Source: Pogostemon cablin (taxonomy: Eukaryota > Streptophyta > Magnoliopsida > Lamiales > Lamiaceae). From it: DNA of 64,000 bases. The stretch is from positions 28,587,867 to 28,651,866 of the forward strand of contig CM043001.1 in NCBI GenBank assembly GCA_023678885.1, read 5' to 3'. The position numbers were made by a program, and so were the translations under genes. A model generated the notes under the pieces. That model was not told the origin of the DNA. It searched no databases and was given only the letters and a program-made list of their open reading frames with translations. This document shows positions 21,824-31,985 of the stretch, in pieces. Numbering within the stretch: the stretch's first letter is position 1; every line of letters starts with the position of its first letter.

Positions 21824-22081
21824 TACTCTCTTCATCCCTCGTTATCTTTTTACATTTGTTTTTTACACGTAGATTAAGATATATAATATTTTAATAAATA
21901 GTAAATTGGAAAATATTTTATTTATTATGTAATGTATAGTTGTATTAGTATTGTGTGTGGACTCGATCTATTCCTATGTGAAATAATTAATTATTTTGTA
22001 CTTGATAAAAAAAAATGTAAACATTAACTTGAGACAAACCAAAATGTAAAATATAAACCTTAACGCGGGACGGACTGAGTA
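21824..22081. mobile_element. Stowaway-like MITE (diverged)
   Basis: The ends TACTCTCTTCATCCC and GGGACGGACTGAGTA are degenerate inverted repeats of the same family, TA-flanked. Confidence 0.65.
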
Positions 22082-22614
22082 TAATATTATACTCCGTAGT
22101 TATTTTAGTATTGTGTGTAGGCCCCGTAAGTATATTAATTATTTTATATGAGTTACACTTGTTAAAAAATGAAAATGTAAACATTATTTTGTAACAAATC
22201 AAAATGAAAAAATGTAAATCTTATTTATCTTTATCCCATAAACAAATTTATACTCTCTACATTTATTTGTATCAAAACTATCTTTATAACTAACTAGGTT
22301 GGTTAATTCACCTGGCCACTGAATAAGGATAAAGAGGGAGTTATATGAAGGGCTTGGAGAAATTTTGAAGTATAGATGCTTGATAAAATAACTTCTAACT
22401 ACTAACATTTACCAATTTAAAAAAAAAAAACTATCTTCATAACCCAAAGAAATATAATAAAAATAAAAATAAAAACACTAGACCACAACCCACTTTAATT
22501 TTAAATTTATTACTCTCTCACCAAGCACAAATAATACATATCGTACTTTATAATTTTCTTTATTACCCAAAAATATCAAAACCACTGTCACTAAGTAAAA
22601 AAATTAACTTTTCT

Positions 22615-22621
22615 TTATATA

Positions 22622-22653
<32 letters not shown>
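22615..22653. repeat. TA microsatellite
   Basis: About 19 TA units with one CA interruption. Confidence 0.9.
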
Positions 22654-23183
22654 AAATAGATGGTGCTGAGTAATATACAAACACCATAAACCTTAATTAA
22701 CCCTGTGTAAACATCGCCGGATTAATGAGGGCAGATTTCCAACATATATATAATTGAGCGCCACGTGTTTTTCTGTGCAGGATTCTTAGTTGGAAATTTG
22801 CATCCCCTACATGTACATGAACATGATACATCATTGTCGACTCTTAATTAAGCATCAAAAGCTAGGTTGGTATATCTCTTGATTAGGACTATTGTTCCAT
22901 CCTGCGACTTATTGCGCCTACACTCACTAATTTGAATATAAAGACTTTTTTGAGATGATAATTTATCACGCTTTGTAATTATTTGGTCAAATCAAATCTT
23001 AGATCTGATTTTGATTTAAATACAATGTTCACTGAATAAAGACCAAGAAATTGCTAAAACAATATACGCATGTGTTAAATATATTACTATTGCAAATATT
23101 TGTACTCTCATGATTGGGCATCAAAGTTATTGCATCTCATTTTTCAATAAAATTTTTTTACAACCTATATTTATATTTTTTTA

Positions 23184-23478
23184 TACTCCCTTCTTCGCAC
23201 ACTTTCTATTTTAGTCTATCCCAATAACACTTAGCACACCTTAAAAATGAAAATAATACACAATATCAATAATCTTATAACACTACAATATTATAAAAAT
23301 ATCACTTTCTTTTTACACACAATTTAGTTAAAGTCAACTATACCATACACTTTATTCTATTAAATTATATATATTCAAAGCACCATTTCTTTTTCTTATA
23401 TATCATTATAATAAAAAGTTAGTTTTCTTAAATTCTGTACCACCAGATATGTGCATGTAATATTGGGATGGGGGAGTA
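23184..23478. mobile_element. Stowaway-like MITE (diverged)
   Basis: It begins TACTCCCTTCTTCGC and ends GGGATGGGGGAGTA with TA at both edges. Confidence 0.6.
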
Positions 23479-24533
23479 ACAAATTATTAGCCTTCACAAT
23501 ATATAGTGAATATTTATTCTTTTATATGGAGTATAAGATTATTACTAAATTTTTTCTATGAATAAGAGTTGAGACACATTAAAAAGCACTCCACATATTT
23601 AGCTTTTTAAAAAGTTTCTCAACTTTGCTCAATTGATATTTCTTATGTATTTTATGAGATTAAGTTCAGTTTTGGACCATTTTCAAAGAAAAACTCTTTT
23701 TTTCCAATAAAATATTTTGTGGGTAAAAAATTTAATTTCATTATTAAAGTTATTTACCAACAAATTTACAATGAAATTTATTAGTAATTTTCCGTTGTTA
23801 AAGTGGTGGTTCGTTAATTTTAGCTAGCAACGAAAAATCAATTATATTTGTAAATAATTCTGTTAGTAATCCATTACTAATAATTTCGTTGATAAATAGC
23901 AATAGATTTTATTCCATTAATTAAAACAGAACAAATTTGTTTATTTCATTATTAAAGAAAAAATATAATTTTTGTTGGTAATCCTCATAATTATTTACGT
24001 ATTGAATTATGTTGCTAAATTTGATGGTTAAAACTAGTACTTTATTGTGTTAGTATGCAAGTTGGAATCGGGATAGAGAGAGTATTTTAAATAATAATTT
24101 GCTCCTAAGATGTCTTACATAATATCCTTAACAATCTCACGGCATTCTCACTATAGTATTTTTTTTCCATCAAGTGTGAGTGTGATTACAAACCAAAGTA
24201 TTGACAAGGATATGCATACGTAAATGTAGAAATTACGGGTGATGTCATCTCATTACGAACGCATTTGGGCTTTTCTTATTCACAAATATTTTCTTTATAA
24301 TGTCATCATCAATTATCTTCATATTACTACACGTGTCTTATTTACTACTTTCTCCTTTACCTTTCCTTTTTATATATTGGTGAACCATATTATAGTGTTT
24401 AGCTAAAACTATATATATATATCATGTACTTAATTAAAATTTTACAAGTAATTCTATTGACAAGTTAAACAGTCAGATTCATGTCTCGGTCATATATACA
24501 GCCATATTGTAGTATCTAATCCTCGATTCAAAT

Positions 24534-24668
24534 CCCCTATTCCACCCCATGTTACATCTCATGTTTCATGGGTGGGATGGGGGACAAGTGTCCCATTTTA
24601 CACACAATTGTGTAAAATGGGACACTTGTCCCCCATCCCACCCCATGTAACATGGGGTGAAATAGGGG
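24534..24668. repeat. long near-perfect hairpin
   Basis: Two arms of about 60 bases pair almost perfectly around the centre CAATTG (24605-24610). The left arm carries one extra 12-base segment at about 24558-24569. The arms begin and end CCCCTATT/AATAGGGG. Nothing in it codes for protein. It may be a fold-back MITE or a small-RNA precursor. Confidence 0.8.
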
Positions 24669-25217
24669 ATCCCACTTGTCTAATCCTTATTTAAAATAAA
24701 TTATAATAGTATTTGAATTTTATTAAAGTGGACTAATAGTCGAATATTTTAGATACGATATCTTGACTTGACTTTATGGGACCCACCAACGATACAGATG
24801 AATTTTCCCCCACCAAAGACAAGTTCGAGTTATCGTCAAATGATGGATGAAGAATAATAATTATGTAAATAAATTATTTTCTGAATAATTCGTACCATAA
24901 TTTGATCACACTTTAAATAATTAATTAATCTTGTTCAAAGTGATTACAGTACATGCTCTAACACAAATACTTGTTCAAACATAAGCATATCAGTTGCTAT
25001 GTAATATTAAATGCTATCACAATCATTTGTAATTTATTAGGAAACACAACGATCACATTTAACCAATTACATATTATATTTTGTTAAAATATTATATATT
25101 TCATTTTCGTTCATTTAACTGTTCCAAAGTTTAAATAGTAACATTGTATTGGATATTTGGATGGACGGAATAATAAAAGAATGATGGGAATTCATATAAA
25201 TTTAAAATATAACTATA

Positions 25218-26052
25218 CTAAGACATAATGGAAACCAAGTAGTGGTGAATTTTCTCACTAATTCTTGAAATGTCCACACCAATCCTGGGGAATTTAATCT
25301 GCATTAAAACGGATCACCGATGTTAATAATCATTTCTTTATACATAATTATTGAACATTAAATCATGTCTTAAACAAATTAATCACCTGAGCATGAATGG
25401 TATAAAAAACCTCGTTGCCAACAGTTGAAATTCCGACAGTGATCACTTCAGCTTCTTCTTGTTCGATTATGCTAATCATTTTATGGCAACTTAATTTTTT
25501 GTTGGTCCCACTTATTAAAACCACCTCCAACTCTGAACCTGTGTTTCTTATATTCAGAATTGGCAATTTTGATTCACCCATTTTTGCTGCATTAATATAA
25601 TTTGTTGAGATATTGGTGTTTGATATTATCTCAGTTTTCTTTCTCCTCAAGTCTTCTACTCTGTCTCTTAAAATCTTGATGTAATCAACTGACTGTTGGA
25701 GCTGATCTGGCTGTGACAGGAACTCCTGCAATCGTCCCATATAAATTTACATTATTCAAAAAAGTTTCAAAAAACTTTAATATCATGCAATATATAATAT
25801 ATGTTTGTATATTGAATGAAATATATAGTAGATGAAACACGAATACATAAAAAAACTAGAAGAAAATATTTCGAGTGGATGGAAAAAGGTGCGAGGAGGT
25901 GGTACCTTAGCCGGGGTGAAATATTGATCGGGAATAATGGAAACAAGGGTGGAGCAAAGAGCCTTCATCTGAATTCTTCGATTTTTTTCGATGATCTTTC
26001 TGTCAACTTTCACCTCTGAAGTGCTACTCATCTCATGACTACCCCTCTTCAT
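25218..26052 (-). CDS. bHLH transcription factor A (three exons)
   Basis: Exons 25906-26052, 25387-25725 and 25218-25298 (all minus) join in phase 0 at GT...AG borders to give 188 residues. Exon 1 has the basic region and helix 1 (VDRKIIEKNRRIQMKALCS): the E-x-x-R-R core is present, while the usual first-position histidine is absent. Helix 2 is in exon 2 (QLQQSVDYIKILRDRVEDL). After that comes an ACT-like region (LPILNIRNTGSELEVVLISG...) that ends in exon 3 with IGVDISRISEKIHHYL. The pattern fits the small bHLH162/bHLH118-type group of nuclear DNA-binding proteins, as I recall it. Intron 1 is only 180 bp and free of insertions. It is 15-30 kb from its paralogues B, C and D, and a nested retrotransposon lies between. 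Confidence 0.88.
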
Positions 26053-27268
26053 TGGAGTGAGGAGGAATTCAAGAAAAATATGTACTAGTTTATAATTTAG
26101 TCTAACTAACTAAGAATATATATACCTTTTTAAAAAATGGAAATCTTGAAAGGACAAAGAAACTTCACATTAACTACTGTTTTTCTTATACACACACACA
26201 AACACTATATATATATATATATATAACCCAACCATTCCACGACTAATTAGATGTATATAATAATCTCTATTAATTTGACTAATTTATTCTTGACGAGAAA
26301 TTAGCAATATTATGTTCAAATTTAACGAATTCTATATATTGACTGAAAAGAATTTAAAGTCATGTAACATGACCATAAAATGGCCATGCATTGTAAACAG
26401 CTGGGCATCATCAAATCTAGGGTTTTCAAAATGTAAGTACGTACAACTTATTACTTCATAATTAAATAAATAAATGTTCTTAAATAGGTATGTTGTTTAA
26501 GATCTAAAACCCTAAAAATAATATGCAATTAAAAGATTACCCAACTTTAAATAAAAATTACAAGAGTTTAAAATATAAACATGTCTCATATTTTTTACTT
26601 TATTTGAAAAGGTCCCAAAATAGTAACTTTATTTGAAAAAGTTCCAAACCTTTCGATTTTACGCTAATTTCGTCCCAAAACATTTTTGTTTCAATTTCGC
26701 CCCATAATTTTTTAAAAGTATTGCTTAAGTCTCATCCTATGAAATTAGAAAAATTAAACATTTTTAAGTAAAAAATGACCATTTGGGTGAGAAGTCAAAA
26801 GTTATGGGATTATCTCCAAAAAAAATTAAATTTTTTGAAATTATTTAAATAAAGTAAATTTGTATGTGACGATTTTAATTTTAAACTTAAAATTACAAAT
26901 AATATTTGAAAGCAACCTAAATCATTAATGTCGTATTATGTTATATGAACTCATTATTCTTGATTAATGTTTACTCCATCTATCCCGTTTCAATGTTTAC
27001 GTTTGCTTTTTGCACGTTGATTAAGAAGTATAATATTTTAATAGATAGTGGGTGGAAAAATATAATATTTAATGCAAAGTGGGTAGGTGTATTAGTGTTG
27101 GATGATAGATTAATTGTTTTAGATGGGTTCCATATTCCAAAAAGGAAAACGCAAACATTGAAATGAGTCACGCAAAATAGAAACGTAAATATTGAAACGG
27201 GACGGAGGGAGTATTAATATAGAGTAATCACATACTCTCTCTCTCTTAATAAAATATATATAATTTAG
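26053..27268. other. upstream region of bHLH A
   Basis: This contains the bHLH A promoter region, a TA microsatellite near 26205-26223, a block near 26600-26900 similar to part of bHLH D intron 1 (58330-58550), and a Stowaway-like MITE. No other gene is seen. Confidence 0.6.
26972..27213. mobile_element. Stowaway-like MITE
   Basis: It starts TACTCCATCTATCCCGTTTCA and ends in its complement, GAAACGGGACGGAGGGAGTA, TA-flanked. The inverted ends are about 20 bases long. Confidence 0.8.
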
Positions 27269-27692
27269 TGAAGTGAACTTGTACATATTTGTACATAAAT
27301 TAATGTTTTCTGCATTCTCATCTCAAGGCGGTTATAAAATATGGTTATAAAATACAGTTATTTTTAGAATTGTTTTCTGAGATCATTAACGTGAATTCAG
27401 ACAACTTTTTTGAAAGGGTGTCTTCTTGAGAAGTCACGACTCTTTTAAGAGATATGATGAATCCATATCACTATCCTATAAATAGATAACCACGGGAGAA
27501 GAAAAGATAAATACAACTATCAAACTTTAATCTTCATCCTCATAAGAATAAATTCAAAAAGTTCTTTCGTAGTTTTGTTTATTACCTTAACCCTGCAGCA
27601 AATATAGTGGGGGCGATTAAAACCTTAAAGAGAGTGATTCATCACGCCTCAAAGCCTATTTTTCTATTTTTCTATTGACCACTGCAATAACA
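27269..27692 (+). repeat. Copia 5' LTR
   Basis: This 424-bp repeat matches 40418-40874 apart from one deletion and one short duplication. I could not recognise an initiator-tRNA primer site just after it. Confidence 0.9.
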
Positions 27693-27731
27693 ATTTTAAG
27701 GTTTTAAGTTTTTGCAATACAGACCAAATCG

Positions 27732-28703
27732 ATGATGAATCAAGAGTTTGTTAAACTGGATCGCTTTGATGTAACTAACTTCACGTGATAGAAAGACAAA
27801 ATGATGTTTCTGTTAACTGCCCTGAAAATCTCTTACATCTTAGATACCAATCTTCCTGATCTCCCTGAAGCAACGGCGGAAGATACTGATCAAGTGAAAG
27901 CAGATCGCATAAAACGTGAAGAAGATGAATTGCTGTATCGAGGTCACATTCTCAACAATCTGTCGAATCGTCTCTATGATCTATTCACATCCGTCAAATC
28001 TACAAAAGAAATCTAGAATAAACTGGAGTTCAAATACAATACTGAAAAATAAGGTGCGGACAAATTTCTTATCATGAAATATTTTGAGTTTTCCATGGTT
28101 GATAACGTGTCTGTCATGGATCAAATACATGAATTACAAGTCCTTGTTTCAAACCTCAAAGACTTGAAAATTGAAGTTCCTGAAGCACTGCAAGTTGGAG
28201 CGATAGTTGCAAAACTTCCTCCTAGTTGGAATAATTATAGAAAGAAACTTCTACACACTATGGAAGATTTCTCTCTTGAGCAGATTCAAAAGTACGTAAG
28301 AATTGAAGAGGAAACCAGGAATCTTGTTAAAACTTTCACTGGTGAACATGCAACAAAAGTTAATCTCGTGGAAGGAAATCAAAAGGCTCCATGAAAGAAT
28401 ACTGGACAGAAAAGAAAGTTTCCTGATGATGCAAAGAATTCTAATAATTCTAATCTTCCCAATGATCCAAGTAACTCCAAAAAAAGCAAACCTTGCTATC
28501 ACCGTGGGAAGAAAGGGCATTTCAAACGTGAGTGCAGGATTCTGAAAAAGCAAAAACAAGAAGGCCAAGTCCAAGTTCCTAATGGTGCAAATATGATCGC
28601 TCATGATAATAAACCAGCGCCGCAAGTAAGTCAACTTGTTGCGATGATTACTAATTTGCATATTAGAATGATCACTGAACTTCATATGGCAACTAGTGCT
28701 ATG
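27732..28703 (+). pseudogene. Copia gag (broken)
   Basis: Two adjoining ATGs at 27732 and 27735 begin a UBN2-type gag (FVKLDRFD, then MFLLTALKISYIL, DELLYRGHILNNLSNRLYD). It is broken by TGA and TAG codons at about 27785-27791, by TAG and TAA near 28013-28053, and by another stop near 28392. The zinc-knuckle region near 28490-28535 reads CYHRGKKGHFKREC: the second cysteine of the CCHC motif is arginine. The stretch ends where Element 3 enters. Confidence 0.85.
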
Positions 28704-28708
28704 TCTAA

Positions 28709-30331
28709 TGATAGGCTTTTTTCTGCGCACTATAATTTAATCCTCAAGTGTAAGGATATCAATTGTAGCAGCAAGTTCCCAAGTTAAATTATCGATCCCA
28801 CTGAGACAGCTAATTATTTATTTTACTATGAATTACTAATTAATCAGAATTATGTAACCAAATTTCCAAGTGATTTGAAGTGAATTAATTAACTAAAATA
28901 CGCAAATAATAAATTGCTGAATTATTAAAAGCAATAAAAATAAAAGCAAGTTCTAACCAAGAGATGACGAACAGTTCTAAGGTATCAGGTATTGACCAAT
29001 TAATTTGGGTTATTAGACCTACGATTGTTCATTCATGCAGTTTCACTGAAAATACACCACATATCCCTGTTATCCCACCGAATATGATTCGATTCAAAGC
29101 TAACAGTCTAATCTGGTTTAAATCCTATGGTGCGCAAATATTACCAAGCCTTATTCCTAGATACTAATCAAAGCAAGCAACAATACCTCCGGATGGTAAG
29201 CCTGACTAACAAGATATTTTCTGGAATTACTACAAGGTTCTATTCACTTCCTACTTGATTGTCTAATTGCATTGTTCCACTAAACAAATCAAGTATTTGA
29301 TTAACCAGTTCATGAAATTAAAGTGCTTATAGCGGAGCTACTCTAATCTCTAACAGATAGACAATACCAATCATGAACGCACACAAGCTAACACAATAAT
29401 CCAAGCATTATAGCGGATGTCATGAATGTATTATGAAGACGTTACGAAGCAGAAAAGCATGTCTTAGTAAAATAAGTAAAATCAAAAGCTCAACTGCATA
29501 AAATCCCAATCTTTGGTCTAAATCCCCAAATCAATTAAATCAATCCATCAAACCCTAGAACTGTATAGGAAATTAGCCCATGAGATTACAAGCAATCCTC
29601 ATGGCTAAGCAATTCATAACAATAATCAAAGTAATAGAAAGGAATAGATAAGAATTGTGAAACCCTAGTGTAGGAGCAATCTCACGTTCCTTCTCCGTCT
29701 CTTCAATCGCTTGATTTTCCCTCAATTAGCACTTGAAACCCTTGTAGAATTGGATGGAGGATGAAATCAGATTATAATCTGATATGGGTGTGATAGGAGT
29801 GTGGATTGATGATGGTTTATGGCTGGGCTCTCTCCGATTGACGTCTCGATCTCCCTAATTGTTTCTAAGATGGATGCAGGGCTGTTTTCGCGACGAATCT
29901 GCTTCAGAATCGCGTCTGGAAGGTATTTATACAGTGTTGAATCGAACAGGCCCCGTCTGGGCTCTGAACTGGGCCGCTCGGCACCCAGCTCGGCTCGAGC
30001 TGGGTCTGGACCCAGCCGAGCGGCCTGCCACGTACTGGCCACGTCACTGGGGTCCAAGTGGGACCCCACTCGGCACTGTTTACCGCCGCTCGGCACCCAG
30101 CTCAGCTCGAGCGGCTCGCCGAGCTGCTCCCGAGCTGGGCCGTTTCGGGTCTGTTTTGCTCCTCTTCCGATCCTGCCCTGTTTTCTGCCTTCGAAACTCA
30201 CAAAAACACCTTAATAGCCTTAAAATCGTGTAAATACTTAAACATACACAATTCCATGCAAAAACGATCAATTTCCTAAGCAAAATGGTGTAATGTGCAC
30301 ACATAAAATGCGTGAAATTCCACTCTCAACA
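28709..30331 (-). repeat. Element 3 LTR (3' LTR in sense orientation)
   Basis: This 1623-bp repeat has TG...CA ends on both strands. A GC-rich array of GCTCGG/CCGAGC words lies at about 29955-30155. Confidence 0.95.
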
Positions 30332-30345
30332 AACCCCCAAACTTA
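30332..30345 (-). promoter_or_regulatory. Element 3 polypurine tract
   Basis: The sense strand reads TAAGTTTGGGGGTT directly before the LTR. Confidence 0.85.
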
Positions 30346-30347
30346 CC

Positions 30348-30369
30348 TGTTGCTCGTCCCGAGGCAACA
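30348..30369 (-). other. hairpin beside the Element 3 polypurine tract
   Basis: TGTTGCTCG (30348-30356) pairs with CGAGGCAACA (30360-30369) with one bulged base, across a three-base loop. It is positioned as in Elements 1 and 2. Confidence 0.65.
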
Positions 30370-31985
30370 ACATCAAAAACCAATAGATTAACTGAGAGGA
30401 AATTTCACAGCAGAAAAACATTCAAGACAATATAGCAATTTAAATATCATACTTTGGATACAAGATAACCATCCATTTAAAAACATACAATTCAAATCAA
30501 CTAATTCACCTTTTCGGAATGTTCATCCACCCATTCTCACGGGTAGTATTTACGCTCAACACTGAAGTGCGAGATATACACTTTAGGGTAAGGTGTTTAC
30601 ACTCAAAATCAATCCAAACACACGCGTAATCATAAGCTTGGCAATCATCTCAACTCTCGACTAAAGGAATAATTTCAACAATAGGATCACAAAGGTCTTG
30701 CATTAGGTTGTAATGTTGGCTCTTTGGTAAAGGGAGGGAGTATATGGATAAGGTGACTCAATCACTAGTAGAGAATCAAAGAAGACTTACAGCTTTTCAA
30801 CAAACAGCTTTACTTTCTTCTTTCTTCTTCAACGCTCTTCAATGCTTCGCAATTTGATTCCTCCTTCACTTTTGAACACCACATCCTTACTTGAAATTGT
30901 TTTTCTTCTTCCCTCTTTTCTTTTCTTTTTTTTTTTCTTTTTCAAATAAGGGTACCAGTTTCAGGCACTACCCTTTTCATGGGGTACCAGTTTCGGGCAC
31001 TACCCCTTTATGCAACAATTTAACCACTCTTTTCAACAATTTTCATCACTTCCAACTTATTCTCCTTTTATGTTTCTTCTCAAGATACCAAATTGACTCC
31101 TTCAACTCTCTACTAGGTAGGAATATTTAAGGCTAGCAAATTGATCAATTGGCTAATCACGTAGGCTTCCACAAAAATAAAGCTTTTAGGCTCAAAAGGG
31201 TTAACTACGGATAGTTTCAATAGGTAGGATAATAATTTGGCTAGTGACTAATAAACAACAAAGATGGCCTAAGATCATTTCCTATTGTTTAATCAAACAC
31301 GTAGCTTCAAGCAAGATACAAAGCCAAGTTCTAGAATACGTGTGTATGAACGACACTCACAAGAATAAACTGAATCATGAAATTTCTCATGATTTTAAAA
31401 GGCTCAAAATCTCACATGGCTATACGAATGAACGAGCAATCCTAATCAAGCTACATAGCTAATCATCCTTGCACATAATCAAATTTCAAGTATCTCAATA
31501 TCCAAGCACAATATCAAACTGCTTCTCAAACACAATCACACATATAATCAAGTGCCATGAAAAATCAGAAAATCATCCTAGAGAACCATAAATCGACTAC
31601 ACCGACACTAGGATTAACACAAAACAAATAAACACAAACAAAAATAACACAAAACCTGGAAAATCGCAAAAAATCGAACCCTCAACATTATTGAATAAAT
31701 CAAAAATACTAAGAATCCGCAAAAAAATCGACCCTCCAAGCAACAACACAATGCAAAAATTTTACTTCGGTACTACAAGACAAGGTATGTACGTAACCTC
31801 CCCCCAAACTTAGATCAAACAAAGTGAGAAACTAAGTTTGCAAAGAAGTATATACCGCAGTCAAGCAATACCTAATAAAACTCCTACACCAACACAGACA
31901 TATAAAAGCAATAAAACGGAAGGGACAGCCCCCAACAAGCGCTCATGTTTAACGTCGAAGAGTCACGACGGATACCTCTTTTTAA
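30370..31985. other. Element 3 non-coding tail
   Basis: No gene. It has one G-run hairpin copy (31805-31840) and a short direct repeat, GGGTACCAGTTTC(A/G)GGCAC, near 30950 and 30981. Confidence 0.7.
31805..31840 (-). other. hairpin with G-run downstream of the Element 3 gag
   Basis: CAAACTTA (31805-31812) pairs with TAAGTTTG (31833-31840). A C-run at 31799-31805 gives the sense-strand G-run. Confidence 0.6.

Larger units (their letters stand above)
19667..25217. other. gene-free stretch between the NLR and bHLH A
   Basis: No gene can be supported. It holds Stowaway-like MITEs (21030-21297, 21824-22081, 23184-23478), a TA microsatellite and a long hairpin (24534-24668). Two blocks share the words GATTCTT and GAAATTTGCATCC (near 20721 and 22780), so part is an old local duplication. 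Confidence 0.6.

Noticed and set aside
22199..22408. Possible small genes in 19667-25217.
   Set aside because: The frames are short, lysine/phenylalanine/isoleucine-rich and overlap MITE sequence.
28964..29167. Short plus-strand frames in the left LTR of Element 3 and in the intergenic regions.
   Set aside because: No domain, no codon bias and no splice context; they are LTR or random AT-rich frames.
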